Shown: positions 10,986 through 22,715 of the stretch, one piece after another
Layout: each line of letters starts with the position of its first letter
Position numbering within the stretch: the stretch's first letter is position 1
Origin: Saccoglossus kowalevskii
Lineage: Eukaryota > Hemichordata > Enteropneusta > Harrimaniidae
Length of the DNA stretch: 64,000 nt
Direction: 5' to 3'
Assembly (NCBI RefSeq): GCF_000003605.2
Contig: NW_003139318.1
Span: 250,996-314,995, forward strand
Notes under the pieces: generated by a model
Told to the model about the DNA's origin: nothing
The model's database searches: none
Seen by the model: the letters and a program-made list of their open reading frames with translations, nothing else
Program-made: the position numbers and the translations under genes

Positions 10986-11370
10986 TACAGATTTGCATAA
11001 CAATGGAGTGTGTTTACGATATTAAAACTAGTTGTTGCATAGCAACGATTTGGCTCTGTGAAAGAAAAAAGCTCATTTCTTTTATTTAAACTACAGTAAT
11101 GTGGTTGGAAAATTATAATATATTTCTCTCTAATACATAAGTTGCAACATTTGCTTGAAGTATTGTATGGTGCAGCACGCGATAACACTCCATTTGATGT
11201 CGTAATCGATGTTATTGTCTTTTAATGACCAAGCGTATTTACTGAGCTCTGTTGCGTTTCTCAATGATTGGTTGCGTAGCAATGCAGTGTGGTTTCTGTA
11301 TATATATATATAGCTTTTTTTGTGATATACTGGTAAACATACCCTCAGTCTTATTATCTGGTAAACTTGT
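10986..11370. other. unannotated stretch
   Basis: Contains two 13-bp imperfect X-box-like palindromes (GTTGCATAGCAAC at 11034, GTTGCGTAGCAAT near 11270) and a short (TA)n near 11296. The minus frames at 10985-11396 show no reverse transcriptase, endonuclease or other recognisable motif. Confidence 0.5.
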
Positions 11371-11699
11371 TTAAAGAGCGATGGTCTCCACACCACGCAT
11401 GTTCAAGACTTCTGTTGATAAACTTTCACTTTCCCACAATCCAATGCTCTCACTTAGTGGCAAGCATGAATACGAATTTGAAACTGAATACAATGTGCAC
11501 TGAATACTGACTTCTTGGATTACTGACTTTTCGAAATACTGACTTCTTGGAATACTGACAATAAATTTTAATCATTCCAAGAATTATGTAACATCTCTTT
11601 CTTTGTACTCATTGATCTGTATAGCAATAAAAGTCGCCATCCTTGTTGTATGGGACCCACATCTCTTGCATGCGTGGTACAATAACCACCACCTTTTAA
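11371..11699 (+). mobile_element. family T MITE copy 1
   Basis: It starts TTAAAGAGCGATGGTC and ends CCACCACCTTTTAA, with inverted CACGCATG and CATGCGTGG modules just inside. Its interior matches the T copies at 19729 and 30633: GTTGATAAAC, CAATGCT, TTTGTACTCATTGATCTG, AAAGTCGCCAT, GGGACCCAC. Unlike them, it carries an internal tandem run of TACTGACTTCTTGGAA-like units at about 11503-11566. Confidence 0.82.
11503..11566. repeat. short tandem run inside the T copy
   Basis: About four units related to AATACTGACTTCTTGGA, spaced 17-20 bp, absent from the other T copies. The expansion is therefore local to this copy. Confidence 0.75.
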
Positions 11700-13165
11700 C
11701 CTGTGTGCTATTTGCTATAATCATTACAAAACCTGGTGTTATACCAATAGGTTTCTGAATTTTGGCCACAACAAAAAAATATATGGACCTGGAAGACCCA
11801 CCATGTCTTACTGGAAGATTATATGACATTAAGGCAATTTTCTACTCCATGAGATGTTTAACATACACAAAAGGCAGTCATTTTATAATGTACATATATG
11901 AATAAAGACGTCAAATTTCAGACTCAGGCATTCAATACGTCATGCATACTTTCTAAAACACATAATTTTTAGTTGAGTGGCAGTTTATTGTTATAGATTT
12001 GATCATCATCTACGATGGGGAAAGGCAGATTTTGATGGATTAGTTTGAGCAAATTTGTTCGTCATCAATCTTCGTAGGAGACACTCTTGATATAGTAGAT
12101 TTGTTCGGTTTACTTCAAAGATTTACACTTAAGGTATTGAAAGAGAAACTTCCTAATATCCAGCAGCGATACATCCTTCTGCATGGCAAGAAAACTGTGA
12201 TACGCCAAAAAAGTGGACAGAAAAAATACACATTTTCAGTGGGAAGAGATGGCTATGGAAATCAAACCCATATATTTCAATCATACGTAAATTCCATATA
12301 ACAAACAACAGTGTTTAAATGTGACTTTAATAAAAATAAATTTTACACATATGCCAAGTAATGAAGTTGCCTACATAGGGTGCAACGAACAACACAATGT
12401 TACCATTTCATTGCATAATGTATAAAATCTATCAAAGAGATGAATAGTCCTTATACGTATCGAAGCATGGGGTATATTAATTTTTTCCGGTTTTAGCCAT
12501 GAACATGTACATGGCCAATAAATGTTTACCATAAATGTCGGCCATCAAAAAATGACTGTTGATTAGTAACGACACATGACTCTAACTGACCAGTGGATAT
12601 TGAGCAATGACATAATGACCACTGTCAGTAGACCACTGAAAACTGCAATGCTCATTGACTAAGACCATAACAATCAATGATCGTTGGCCAGTTAATCAAC
12701 CATTGACACAATGACCAATGATAGTCACATATGACCAGTGCAATTCAATTAATTAACAGTTGACCCCTGGATATTCATAACAATTAATGAATGTAAATAT
12801 GAATGATAAATAATATAATATTAATTTAAAATAACTTTGTTGAATGTCAATACTGATCTGATTAATTTCAGTCAAATTCTGAACTGTAAATCTTTGTCAC
12901 CTGGAACAAAAATATTATACGAAAGCTGAACTGTAAATATTTATGAATCAATTTCTGATAGATATAATTCATGGCACCTCGATAAAATGTAAACAATAAC
13001 AGTTGTAACAGTTATTCACTAAAGAATATATAGTGATAACATTTCACAACGAAGAAACCTACTAAGAACCTACCTTTCGTATATCCATTACAGCTCAAAG
13101 CAAAGTTCATGTTTTTTTATGAGATATTTTCCATGCACTGCTTTCAACATTGCCCCAGTATTGTA
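11700..13165. other. unannotated; TGACCA-rich tract at 12540-12780
   Basis: No gene is supported. Between about 12540 and 12780 the words TGACCA, GACCAGTG, CAATGACC, ATTGAC and their inverses recur many times without a fixed period. It may be a decayed simple repeat. TGACC also resembles a nuclear-receptor half-site, but the spacing shows no consistent architecture. Confidence 0.45.
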
Positions 13166-13376
13166 TTAACCTTTTCACCACCAGTTCCCTCTTTCACAAA
13201 TTCACAAAATAGTCCAGTTTATAGAAGATCTGGACAAAAATAGCCAAATTTTTTAGGTGAAAACTGAAAATTGACTCAAATTTTGTCTTTTGGCTTCAAA
13301 ATTATTGTTCAATTCCAGAAGTATTGAAGAACACAAGACAAATTTGAGCGAGTAAGTCTACTGGTGAAAAGGTTAA
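13166..13376 (+). mobile_element. family C MITE copy 2, TTAA-flanked
   Basis: Intact TTAA lies at both edges. The ends read CCTTTTCACCACCAGTTCCC and CTACTGGTGAAAAGG. Interior markers shared with the family are CACAAATTCACAAAATAGTCC, GGACAAAAATAGCCAAATTTTT and GGCTTCAAAATTA. It is shorter than C1 and C4 because of small internal deletions. It has no coding sequence. This copy sets the family's reference orientation. Confidence 0.88.
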
Positions 13377-15172
13377 TGTAAAAGGGTGGCTCAGTAAATG
13401 AACTTATAAGTGACAGAAAAGTCTTAAAATATGTGGTAGGGTGGGACAGAAAGTTGGGGTGGGAAACTTATAGTTTCTGCTTAATTTTGTTAACATTAAT
13501 GTCATATTTTTATCTCAATTTGAAACAAAAAAATTTGTGTGTGTATTTTTTATTTATTTTTTAAGAAAAAAACATGAAAAACATTAAATTAAATATGTAT
13601 AAGAATTATCCGCACCCATTGTGTCTTTATCTTTATCCCACCCAACATAAGCATTAATGATAACTCCCTGTCCATTTTTACTGACAAGGCCAACTTGTCT
13701 ATCAAGATTATTGGAGTTGAATAGGTAAGATATAGTTTATGATTCAAGCAGTGTTTGATTTGCAATCATTTTCAAATTGTTGTTCTCATTCTTTTTAATT
13801 TGACTGTACCGAATGCAACCAAGTAGAGAACAAGAATGTTCTCTGTGGGTACAAAGACAACGATATTAAGGTGGAAAAGTCACTTTGAGTCAACATAAGT
13901 TCAGCTGTGTTATTAATCACTTTAGAAGTTACTTGTTAATGATTGGCATGACTATTTACAGACTAAAATCCAATGTAAACAAACGTGGTTCGTAGGAATT
14001 GAGCCGATGTGACTATGTATATGATATCAGGAACAGGTAAATTTTAGTTCATCAAAGCATAGAGCGTAAAATTACAATTCTGTCTAAAATCTTACAAATT
14101 TTCACAAAAATTGGACGAAAATGGCAAAAAAGGGTAATCGTGCATGCAACTGTCATTTCACACTGACAAGGTAATGTATTGTTATTTAGCAAACTTATCA
14201 ACTGTGCTCAACGACATGTAATAACTTTAGTCAACAAGGAGTAAAGACGATAAACAAACACGCAGCTGGCACCCGAGGATCGCTAACTATTCAGAGGCAG
14301 AACTGTTCTGAATGAATGCACCTCTCTAATTTCATTCTGAAATACATTTCTAGTATGTTTGTCGAAAAAAATACCATTTAGAAAAATGTGCAGCAAGTGA
14401 GAGAAAAGATAAAGCCATTTATTGTACTGACAATTGAGACATTACTGGTATATAAACCAGTATCTTATATATTTGACTAGAACTAGATTATATTTCTGCC
14501 AAATATTCTTCATAGTCCCATTTTTCACTTTTTGTTAGTATTACATTAAGTAACAGTTTATTTTAAGTGTCTGTTAAGAGAGTTTTCAAAATTTTGATAA
14601 AATAAAAAAAAAAAAAAATCTGAAAAATATATATACATTTATATATGTTTTTAACTACCGGTAACTTGTTTTTGCGATTAAAATGGTACTCCCAAATACA
14701 AGCAGATTTAACAAAAAATCATCTATGTCGTTTACAGTCAATTTCATGAAGGCATGAATTTTTTTTTATATAAAGCACTTCTAAATATTGACCATATAGG
14801 ATACCTTTTGCATCTACGGCAGTAAATCGGTCAGTGAAATCGAAAGGAACCTCCAAATGGTTTTTATAGCCAAAAACTGTATCCTTTTGATTTTAATAAG
14901 AACAAGGCTATCCTGGGTTGAATGTTTTATGAATATTTTATTGATTTCTATGAAAAAACATTCATGCCTTTGTGAAATTGACTGTAGTGTTAGCAATGTG
15001 TTAAAAAATTGACGAAATATCAATGACATTATCTCATATCATTTCAAAGTAAGGAACAAGTTATAATCTGTCAAGAATAAAGAGACTAAACAAATTTATT
15101 TTTTCAAAAAAACATGAGACCAATGAAATTAAAATTACCTTTCATGTTTGTATTTTCAAATTAATGTTGTAA
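13377..15172. other. unannotated AT-rich stretch
   Basis: No gene recognised. Weak inverted ends around GGGTGGGACAGAAAG (near 13440) and CTTTATCCCACCC (near 13630) could bound an old MITE, but no second copy was found. A TACCGGTA palindrome lies at 14656. Confidence 0.5.
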
Positions 15173-15189
15173 TGTTTATGGTCATTAAC

Positions 15190-15318
15190 TGCAATCAGAC
15201 AACCCCCCAAATAAAAATAAAATGTTCACAATCATTAAGGGCAACCAGACGAGCGCAACTAGAAATAAAATGTTTACGACGATTATGGGCAATCAGAAAA
15301 CCCCCCAACTAGAAATTA
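15190..15318. repeat. 49-bp minisatellite, left part
   Basis: Units of the form AATGTTTACGATCATTAA..GCAATCAGACAACYCCCAACTAGAAATAA occur with 48-bp spacing (AATGTT at 15221 and 15269). The array stops at AGAAATTA (15318) and resumes after the F element at 16351. The two parts are therefore one array split by an insertion. Confidence 0.88.
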
Positions 15319-15338
15319 CAAGTCATTGTCAATGACAC

Positions 15339-16350
15339 GTCCCCGTTCCGTTCATATTTGAGTGACATATACATTCAAAGCAGATCATGACCGAAATGCA
15401 CCTGCATATGTACAACACATTGTGCTAAATCTGAACAAAATCCATCCATGCATGACTGAGATCCGGTTCTGCAATTGTGAAAATATGTGATTTTGATGCA
15501 TTTTCGGCCTTAAAATGGCCATCATTCCGCTATTGTTAAGCAGATCATGAAACAAATGCACATATCTATTTGTGACATGATGTACCATGTGTGTGTGAAG
15601 TTTGAACTTGATCAATCCAGACATGTCTTGGATACGGATCCAGAACTGAATTCTTTAAAACAAAATGGCCGCCAGTCGGCTATTTCGAACTTGATCCGAA
15701 AAAAAAATGACGTGCATCAAGGTCCTATTATGTTTAATGTATGTACCAAATTTGAATGAAATCCGTCCATGCATAACTGAGATCCGGGTCCGGAATGGTG
15801 AAAATGTGCGATTTCAATGCATTTTCGGCCTTAAAGCGGCCGCCATTTGGCTATCGTTAATGAGATCATGAAACAAATGCACATACATATTTGTGACATG
15901 ATGTACCTTGTGTGTGTGAAGTTTGAACTCGATCAATCCAAGTATGTCTCAGATACGGATCCAGAACTGAATTCTTTAAAACAAAATGGCCGCCAGTCGG
16001 CCATTTCGAACCCGATCCAAAAAAAAAAATGACGTGCATCAAGGTCCTATTATGTTTAATGTATGTACCAAATTTGAACAAAATCCGACTATGCATAACT
16101 GAGATCCGGGTCCGGAATGGTGAAAATGCCTTAAAATGGCCGCTATTCGGCTATCGTTAATCGGATCATGAAAAAAATGCATGTGCATATGTCCCATATA
16201 ATGTGTGATGTATGAGTGAAGTTTGAACTTAATCGGTCCATGCATGTTCGAGATACAGGTGATCACGGACGCACGGACGCACGGACGCACGGACGCACGG
16301 ACGCACACAAAACATAAGTCCCCGTTTTCGGACTGCGTCCGAACGGGGAC
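15339..16350 (+). mobile_element. family F element, ~1 kb, internally repetitive
   Basis: Left end GTCCCCGTTCCG and right end CCGAACGGGGAC are inverted with one mismatch. Inside, GATCATGAMMRAAATGCAC starts at 15383, 15543, 15864 and 16164. A ~320-bp composite unit is made of two related ~160-bp halves, each ending in an AAATGGCCGCC-like phrase. The third composite unit lacks about 21 bp. The right end holds an 8-bp tandem array and a strong hairpin. Frames across it repeat with the unit and are not a gene. Class is uncertain: a subterminal hairpin could suggest a Helitron-like end, but the inverted termini argue for a DNA-transposon derivative. Confidence 0.8.
16265..16307. repeat. (CGGACGCA)n, five units
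   Basis: Perfect 8-bp tandem CGGACGCA inside the right end of the F element. It is CpG-rich in an otherwise CpG-poor region. Similar short GACGCACG-type runs near hairpin ends are a known style of invertebrate non-autonomous elements. Confidence 0.93.
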
Positions 16351-16351
16351 T
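16317..16351. repeat. terminal hairpin of the F element
   Basis: AGTCCCCGTTTTCGGAC and GTCCGAACGGGGACT pair across a TGC loop, with a two-base bulge (TT) on the left arm. The right arm is also the element's right terminal repeat, so the hairpin and the terminus coincide. Confidence 0.85.
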
Positions 16352-16545
16352 AAAAAGTTTACGATCATTAACTACGATCGGACAACTCCTAACTAGAAAT
16401 TAAATGTTTACAATCATTAACCACGATCGGACAACTCCTAACTAGAAATAAAATGTTTACGATCATTAACCGCAATCAGACAACTCCCAACTTGAAATAA
16501 AATGTTTACTATGATTAAGGGAAATCAGACACGCCTAACTAGAAA
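16351..16545. repeat. 49-bp minisatellite, right part
   Basis: AATGTTTAC recurs at about 16403, 16452 and 16501 (49-bp spacing). It uses the same unit as 15190-15318 and ends at CCTAACTAGAAATAAGTGGG near 16545. It continues the split array in the same phase and orientation. Confidence 0.9.
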
Positions 16546-19500
16546 TAAGTGGGCTGGAACTAAAGCAAGGAAAGATACGGAAGACATGCTGAAAATTATA
16601 ATTTGTTTGTGTCAAGCAATTAATTAATTAGATCGTTAGGTACACATTAGACTGTAATCACTACTTAATACCTCATTTATTATCTGATTAATGATCAAGA
16701 AAATGTAGTACTGATTAAAATGTAGTATGTTGCATTGTGCATATCTAATGAGATTGCAACTTTCTCTTGAACCAGCTCAACAATCAGTAGACTGCCCTCT
16801 ATTGTTGACAATTGATTTTTACTTTGTTTTTTGTTTTCAAACTTGCAAAATATCACAGTATTTATTTTGCAGACACTTTATTTGAATGAAGGCATTGACA
16901 CAATTTTATACAGAAGAAAATTTAATTTGATCGATACTAGAAAATTATATTTTGAACTGCAAATGTAGGTCAGTCACTTGAATGTGTAAATTTGCTTTGC
17001 TTTTGGAATTGAATTTCAAAAACTTTCCAAAAATTACATTCCCCATTTCTGAGCGCCTTTTAAACTATCTGAGGTACCACATACTACAAATACAAGTCTA
17101 TAATATACAAGAACATAAAACATTTAAAAAGCAGTTTGTCACTACACATAATAGACCCCACATGTGTAACTAAAACAGGTTTTCACACAAAATCTGAATG
17201 AGTGGTTCATGACAAAAGGGCAGCATTTCAAGATTTTATTACAACTTGATCACAAACTGTAATTTACTACAAATAACACAATTAATTCATTCTCACTTTT
17301 AATCAGTCGCCACTCAGTGTTACATTATTAGTATTGTTATATTTTGTTTATATAAGAGATTATATTTATTATATTATATTTATTTATATGTATTGTTATA
17401 TTTTGTAACCATGGCAATTTTAGAATTATATTTAAAATGGCAGAACATATTAAAAGTTTGTGTAAAGAAAACAATGATTGTTACATGGCGTTGTTTACGT
17501 TGCATGGGACCCACAACACATCACCAATTCTATAATCTATTCAAAACTGGCAGTTATAAACATTATCAACAGACCTGTAAATCCTGAAAACTTTTTTTTT
17601 ATATTTCAACCTAAGTTTGTTTTCGTCTTACCAGTTGAGAAAAGAAAGTCATTACAAAAAGTAACAATTTTTAAAAACAGTTAATTGTGCGACTTATCTA
17701 AAGGAAAATGGAGCACTTATGAGTCTGTGACACCGAGAATAAACTTAAATCCTATCATGTACATTGTACCCTGTTCAAATAACAATGGGGGGGGGGGGGT
17801 TAAATTTTGAAGTGAGGACACTCCACAAAAACATTTAATGACTGCAGCGGTGACACCTACACGTCTATTGGGTCGCAGAGAGTTACCTGAGTCAACTTAC
17901 AAGGGTACGTGAAGGCGTCCATTAGTCCAGAGACTGTGAGACAACAGACACAATAGTAAGGTATGCACGGTTTAAGTATGGGTCAACAAGTGGCGCTGTA
18001 CACTTTATTTGCGTCAATCGTATGCTGTAGATGTTGATCAGTAAAACATAATGTCATTGAGAAGATAATATATTTAATTTATTTAATTTTCACTTTGTAT
18101 ATGTTTGTTTGGGTTAATAGACTATTCTGAACAAATATTATTATTATATTATTTCAATTATATATATTATATTTCGAAAGATACATTAAATACCAAAATA
18201 CACATTTTTTTACGAGTAAATGTTGTAAATCAGATTATTTTAATGTACAGACACGTCTGAAAAATAAAAAGACTTTGTTTTTATACCTTACCGGTACTCT
18301 AATTATTATGTTCTCGTGCACAATAAACAGGTCAGATTTGGTAACTAGTTAAGAACTACTAGATGTTTAAAGACAAAGGGACGATGACCTCATTTTCTGT
18401 AATCTACTGGTCATCAGACAGTCAATGAGAAGACAGTTAATGTTAAAAATGTCTACACTTGATTGCAGTCCTTATTTTGATCTCAAATTTAGGGTCAGTT
18501 TTTGGAGGAAGGTTGTCCACAATAGTAGGGAGACACAATAACTATTTCATAAGGGAGGTAATCTAATTTCGTAGTGAGGGACGAACAGTTGAAAGCCTGG
18601 AGTTTTGTACAATGTGTCATGAGAATGAGAGGCAACAGGTACATCATTCACCTTGGCAACAAGTGGTCCAAACCCTAAAGTCTGAATTACTTCACAAACA
18701 TTATAAAGAAATCTATCAATATTTGAAGAATTTTCATGAGTAAAAAATCTATGAAATTTTAAATAATATGTTGAACATATTGATTACATTTTCTGATTTT
18801 GATAACTTTGAAAACTTATGTGCATGCAAATTGTGAACAATTTTAGAAGTTTTACTTAATTCTCAAAACCCATCCCACCCCCACCTCAAAAATAGAATGA
18901 CCCTCACTATTTGTATCTGATTGGCCAATCACCTCCTTGACGCCACAGATGCACCCCTCAGAATTTAATTAACTTCATGCTTGTGTTATGAGGGAAATAC
19001 GATAAGAAATGTTGTTCGTTTCTACGATACGGTGAAGTTTCTGAATTTCAAGTTAAACGTTTCAAAACTCTGGTGGCATTGTCCTGGTATTGAAGTGTTT
19101 TAGCAATAAATCTCGGTAACAAGTCTGTCTTTAAACAACAGTTTTGAACACTGTGTCAATGGCCAACTGTTGACCTTTTTTTTTTAAATATGGGTCGAAC
19201 AAAATACATGGATTTCATTTTCGGTGATTTATAGACCTTTACACAGTTTATATTTGATATTTCTATAACTGACATATTTTTTTCAATGCTTTCTTCCCTC
19301 AGTTTATTTACGTTTTCCTCACTTGGATTGAACATCTCCCTAGCATAATCCAATGAATACTTTTATTGTAAAAACCATGAGTGGAGACTAGAATTAACAA
19401 ACACACATATACACAGATTACTCCATTTGTACATTTGTATATCAGTGTCCATGGCAACACTCAACCATCAGCTTTATACATATTTATAACAGATGGAAAC

Positions 19501-19727
19501 ACAACCCACTTAATGCTAAACCAATAAATGGCAGCAATTCGGCACAATTACAAATCTTACCTTTGGTTGTCTATGCATACCGCAAACCCAAACAAATCCG
19601 TGTTCATGTTCAGAAATCAATTTTCGTTCAGTGTGCTAATTTTACTATTTGTTGTGTGTGGAGGTATCCCACTTGCTGTGTTTGTTTGTGTTCACATTTT
19701 ATCACCAGGAAGCACAATAGAGTGATA
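16546..19727. other. long unannotated stretch
   Basis: No gene, tRNA or defined transposon in about 3.2 kb. Frames at 16982, 17393 and 17478 are short and lack motifs. Features noted: a near X-box GTAACCATGGCAAT at 17405, a G13 run at 17787, a GC-richer patch at about 17840-18010 with no recognised identity, and the palindrome GATTGGCCAATC near 18920. Confidence 0.5.
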
Positions 19728-19728
19728 T

Positions 19729-20039
19729 TAAAGAGCGGTAGTCGCCGCGCTGCCTATGTGTGATATTTGTGTTGATAAACATTGAATTTCCTACAATACA
19801 ATGCACTCTTCTAATGGAAATCACGAGTACAAGTTTTGACCTGAGCACAAATTTCACTAATTACCGCCAATAACTCCTTTGATACCTTCCAATTACCTAA
19901 AAAAAACCTAATTAAAGCTTGGTGCTGTCTCAGTTTGTACTCGTTGATCTGACTGCAACAGTCAAAGTCGCTATTTTTGTTTATATGAGACCCATATATA
20001 CATCGCACGCATGCGTGGCACGATGACTAACGCCCTTTA
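19729..20039 (+). mobile_element. family T MITE copy 2
   Basis: This 311-bp element starts TAAAGAGCGGTAGTCGCCG and ends GATGACTAACGCCCTTTA, forming ~20-bp inverted ends. The interior carries GTTGATAAACATTGA, CAAGTTTTGACCTG, AAAGCTTGGT, TTTGTACTCGTTGATCTG and AAAGTCGC, shared with copies 1 and 4. The target duplication is not clear. No transposase frame. Confidence 0.87.
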
Positions 20040-20088
20040 TCCAATGTTGTAAATATAACTGGTATGTTATGGTATTGGTACGAGGTCT

Positions 20089-20188
20089 TAAAGGGAGATG
20101 GTTGTCTCAGAGCACATGTACGAATATTATGTAAACAAACAATGCATTTTACCCATGTTGTACACGTGACGACCACCACCACCCTTTA
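20089..20188 (+). mobile_element. 100-bp internally deleted T element
   Basis: Starts TAAAGGGAGATGGTTGTCTC and ends GACGACCACCACCACCCTTTA. It keeps both family T inverted ends but almost none of the interior. It lies only 50 bp from copy 2. It is either an extreme deletion derivative or a separate miniature member using the same ends. Confidence 0.75.
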
Positions 20189-20820
20189 AGTTTGAAATTC
20201 ACAAATAATACAAAACAAATCTTTAAACGTAATATTTCAGAGGCAAGAAAACTTTAAACAAATTAAAAAATACTTAAAAATTATTTTTTAAGACTAAACT
20301 TTGATACAGAACAATTCTTTAAAACAAGTTTTCTGTTGAGTTCCCTGTTCAAATGGGAATAAAAATCTCAAATAAAATAAAATATTTAAATATATCATTT
20401 AAGTATCAACAAAACTCAGGAACGTATAAAGATAATAAGGATGTATTACTGTTGTTTCCAATTTTAAAATGTCATCAAAAATGAAGAAAGTGATAGTTTT
20501 TCTTACAAGAATTTGAGACAGCTAGTGTTCATCAATAACATAACTGCTTGGATGGGTTTTTATTACTAAATTACTTCATCTTCTTCTTTATGTGTGACAG
20601 TTTTTTACATCGATTTTCAGTAGTAATTGCAATCAGAATAAAAAAGTACTTTATAAAATCACTGTAATCTGATTGGTCAATATAAGGAGATTGGACTTTT
20701 CGCATCATGGCTGATGATCTCAAAACACTCCAATCTATTAACAGCTTGGTGGTTTCAGACCGTATCTCTTGAAGGATAGTTATAAATTACAGTAATTTGA
20801 ATATTTCTGTAGTTTAGTGC
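20189..20820. other. unannotated AT-rich stretch
   Basis: Nothing recognisable as a gene. CTGATTGGTC (20670) is an isolated inverted CCAAT-type word. Confidence 0.5.
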
Positions 20821-20824
20821 AAAT

Positions 20825-20945
20825 AACACAAGGATTGTCACGACAATACACCTGGTCAGTTCTGTGATGTTTATTCCAACGTTTCGCCCTAGAAATAGGG
20901 CTTCTTCAAGAAAACTCTGTTGGGATACCGTGAGATGTAAATTGG
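20825..20945 (-). mobile_element. retroelement-like 3' tail with hairpin
   Basis: On the minus strand it reads CTTGAAGAAGCCC-TATTTCTA-GGGCGAAACGTTGG followed by AATAAACATCACAGAACTGACC. The hairpin GCCCTA/TAGGGC with a TTTC loop is perfect (plus 20886-20901). The layout 'GAAGAAGCC..hairpin..GGCGAAACGTTGG' followed by an AATAAA-like word is one I associate with 3' tails of animal retroelements. The short frame running into it (20889-21077 minus) has no identifiable domain. Confidence 0.5.
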
Positions 20946-21333
20946 CATCTGTAGTTTAGGATATGGGTTTAAATGGATGGTGAAGCCATGTATACTCAAG
21001 GCACAATTTCTAATTTCCTTAATCTCAACAGGTCCATGCATCATAGTTTGTTTTCTACCCTTGTGACTATTTCCCACAGATGTGTAAGTCTTATGTTACC
21101 AATGTGGCCCCAAAACTGTAAATATAGGGACTTTTCCATGGTCAAAATAAGTAATATTTTTATGATTTATTATATAGCCAATGTGATTTTTGGACTATAT
21201 GCCCTAATATTAGGAATGTGCTTCTAATAGAAATATTACGATATATGTGATAAGTAACATTTGTGACTATATATGTATGATATCAAATTTGTTAAACTTG
21301 TCTGTTATTGTAGGTTCGTTAACAAGATATCTA

Positions 21334-21534
21334 CTGTAGATTACTTTATTTTTGCTTAGAATTAATATTTTCGCTGAAGGAATGATTCAGTGAAAATAAA
21401 ATCCAGCGAATATACCTTTTTTCCTATACTTTACATTCAACTTGTCAAAAATCAGTGAAAATAAATTCCATACAAAACACCCAAAATGTCTTTTCAGCGA
21501 AAATTTATTCCAGCTAAAATAAAGTATTTTACAG
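21334..21534 (+). mobile_element. family A MITE copy 2
   Basis: Ends CTGTAGATTACTTTATTTTTGC and AAAGTATTTTACAG, flanked by TA on both sides. The interior follows A1 in order: GGAATGATTCAGTGAAAATAAAATCCAGCGAATATACC, CAAAAATCAGTGAAAA, TTTTCAGCGAAAATTTATTCC. It has mutated to GCTTAGA and CCAGCTAAAATAAAG at the inner ends. Confidence 0.88.
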
Positions 21535-22140
21535 TATTATGTGTTTCACTGCTAAAAATTGTCCATCGAAAATATATGAACGCAACATTTTCCAATTTTG
21601 TCTATTTCCTGGATTTTTTTTATACAAAAATTTCAAATCTGAACTGTTCACATTTTTTACCAAAAATAGCTAAAAACACCAAAAACGTTTTGCATTAGTA
21701 CACTCTATTAAGATAAAAATGTTGGTGATACGAGTCAATTTTCATCACTTTTCAGGTTAGAAATTTCCGCAGGAAACTGTTTAAATCAACATACAAAATC
21801 ATTTGTTACAAACTCGTCAGATTTAAATTCTGATCGGTATACTTAACGATGACGATAAATTCAAAGCACGGTACATTAAACACAAAACTCGTTCAAATCT
21901 TTGTGACAGACTGTAAAGTGACTGAGTAGACAAAAGAAAATTGCTACTCTGTGACAATTACGGAAATACATTGTAGTAAGGACAATCCATCAGACAGAAT
22001 TGTATTGTCTTGATTGACAGTGATTTGTAAATCATCGAAAAATGACTCATCGAAAAAGAGTTATGCTCAATAATCCATAACAGCAGAACAAATGATAGAT
22101 TGGATCTGGGACTGTTATTCTCAAAGAAAATTAAACACAA
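21535..22140. other. unannotated AT-rich stretch
   Basis: No gene or repeat recognised between A2 and the 192-bp array. Confidence 0.5.
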
Positions 22141-22711
22141 AGCATAGTGTGCATGTCAGATGGTATTATCAAAGCTGCATGTCAGTTTCAGAGGGACTCA
22201 AACTCTGTAAATTTTACGGCTTGTCAAAAAATGTATATAAATCTGATCCATATTAGGAAGATATTACACTTGAAGGAAATACAAGATGGAATAAATCAAA
22301 TCTACTATCAATACATGACGAAAATATGTCAAAGCATAGTGTGCATGTTAGATGGTATTATCAAAGCTGCATGTTGGTTTCAGAGAGATTCAAATTCTGT
22401 CAATTTTACGGCTTGTCAAAAAATGTATATAAATCTGATCCATATTAGGAAGATATTACACTTGAAGGAAATACAAGATGGAATAAATCAAATCTACTAT
22501 CAATACATGACGAAAATATGTCAAAGCATAGTGTGCATGTCAGATGGTATTATCAAAGCTGCATGTTGGTTTCAGAGAGATTCAAATTCTGTCAATTTTA
22601 CAGCTTGAACCATTTACATTGATATTAGGAAGATATTACACTTGAAAAAATTAAAGAAATACACAATGGAATAAATCAAATCTACTATCAATACATGATG
22701 AAAATATGTCA
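22141..22711. repeat. 192-bp tandem array, ~3 units, open in one frame
   Basis: AGCATAGTGTGCATGT starts at 22141, 22333 and 22525, giving a period of 192 bp, or 64 codons. Units 1 and 2 are almost identical. Unit 3 has a mutated AGCTTGAACC, a deletion and an AAAAAATTAAAG insertion. Because the period is divisible by three, one plus frame stays open for 153 codons (22147-22608), repeating a 64-residue segment with DGIIKAAC and FQRDSNSVNFTACQ. A stop lies just upstream at 22132 and no start context or domain supports a gene. I treat the frame as a by-product of the repeat. Confidence 0.92.
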
Positions 22712-22715
22712 AACT

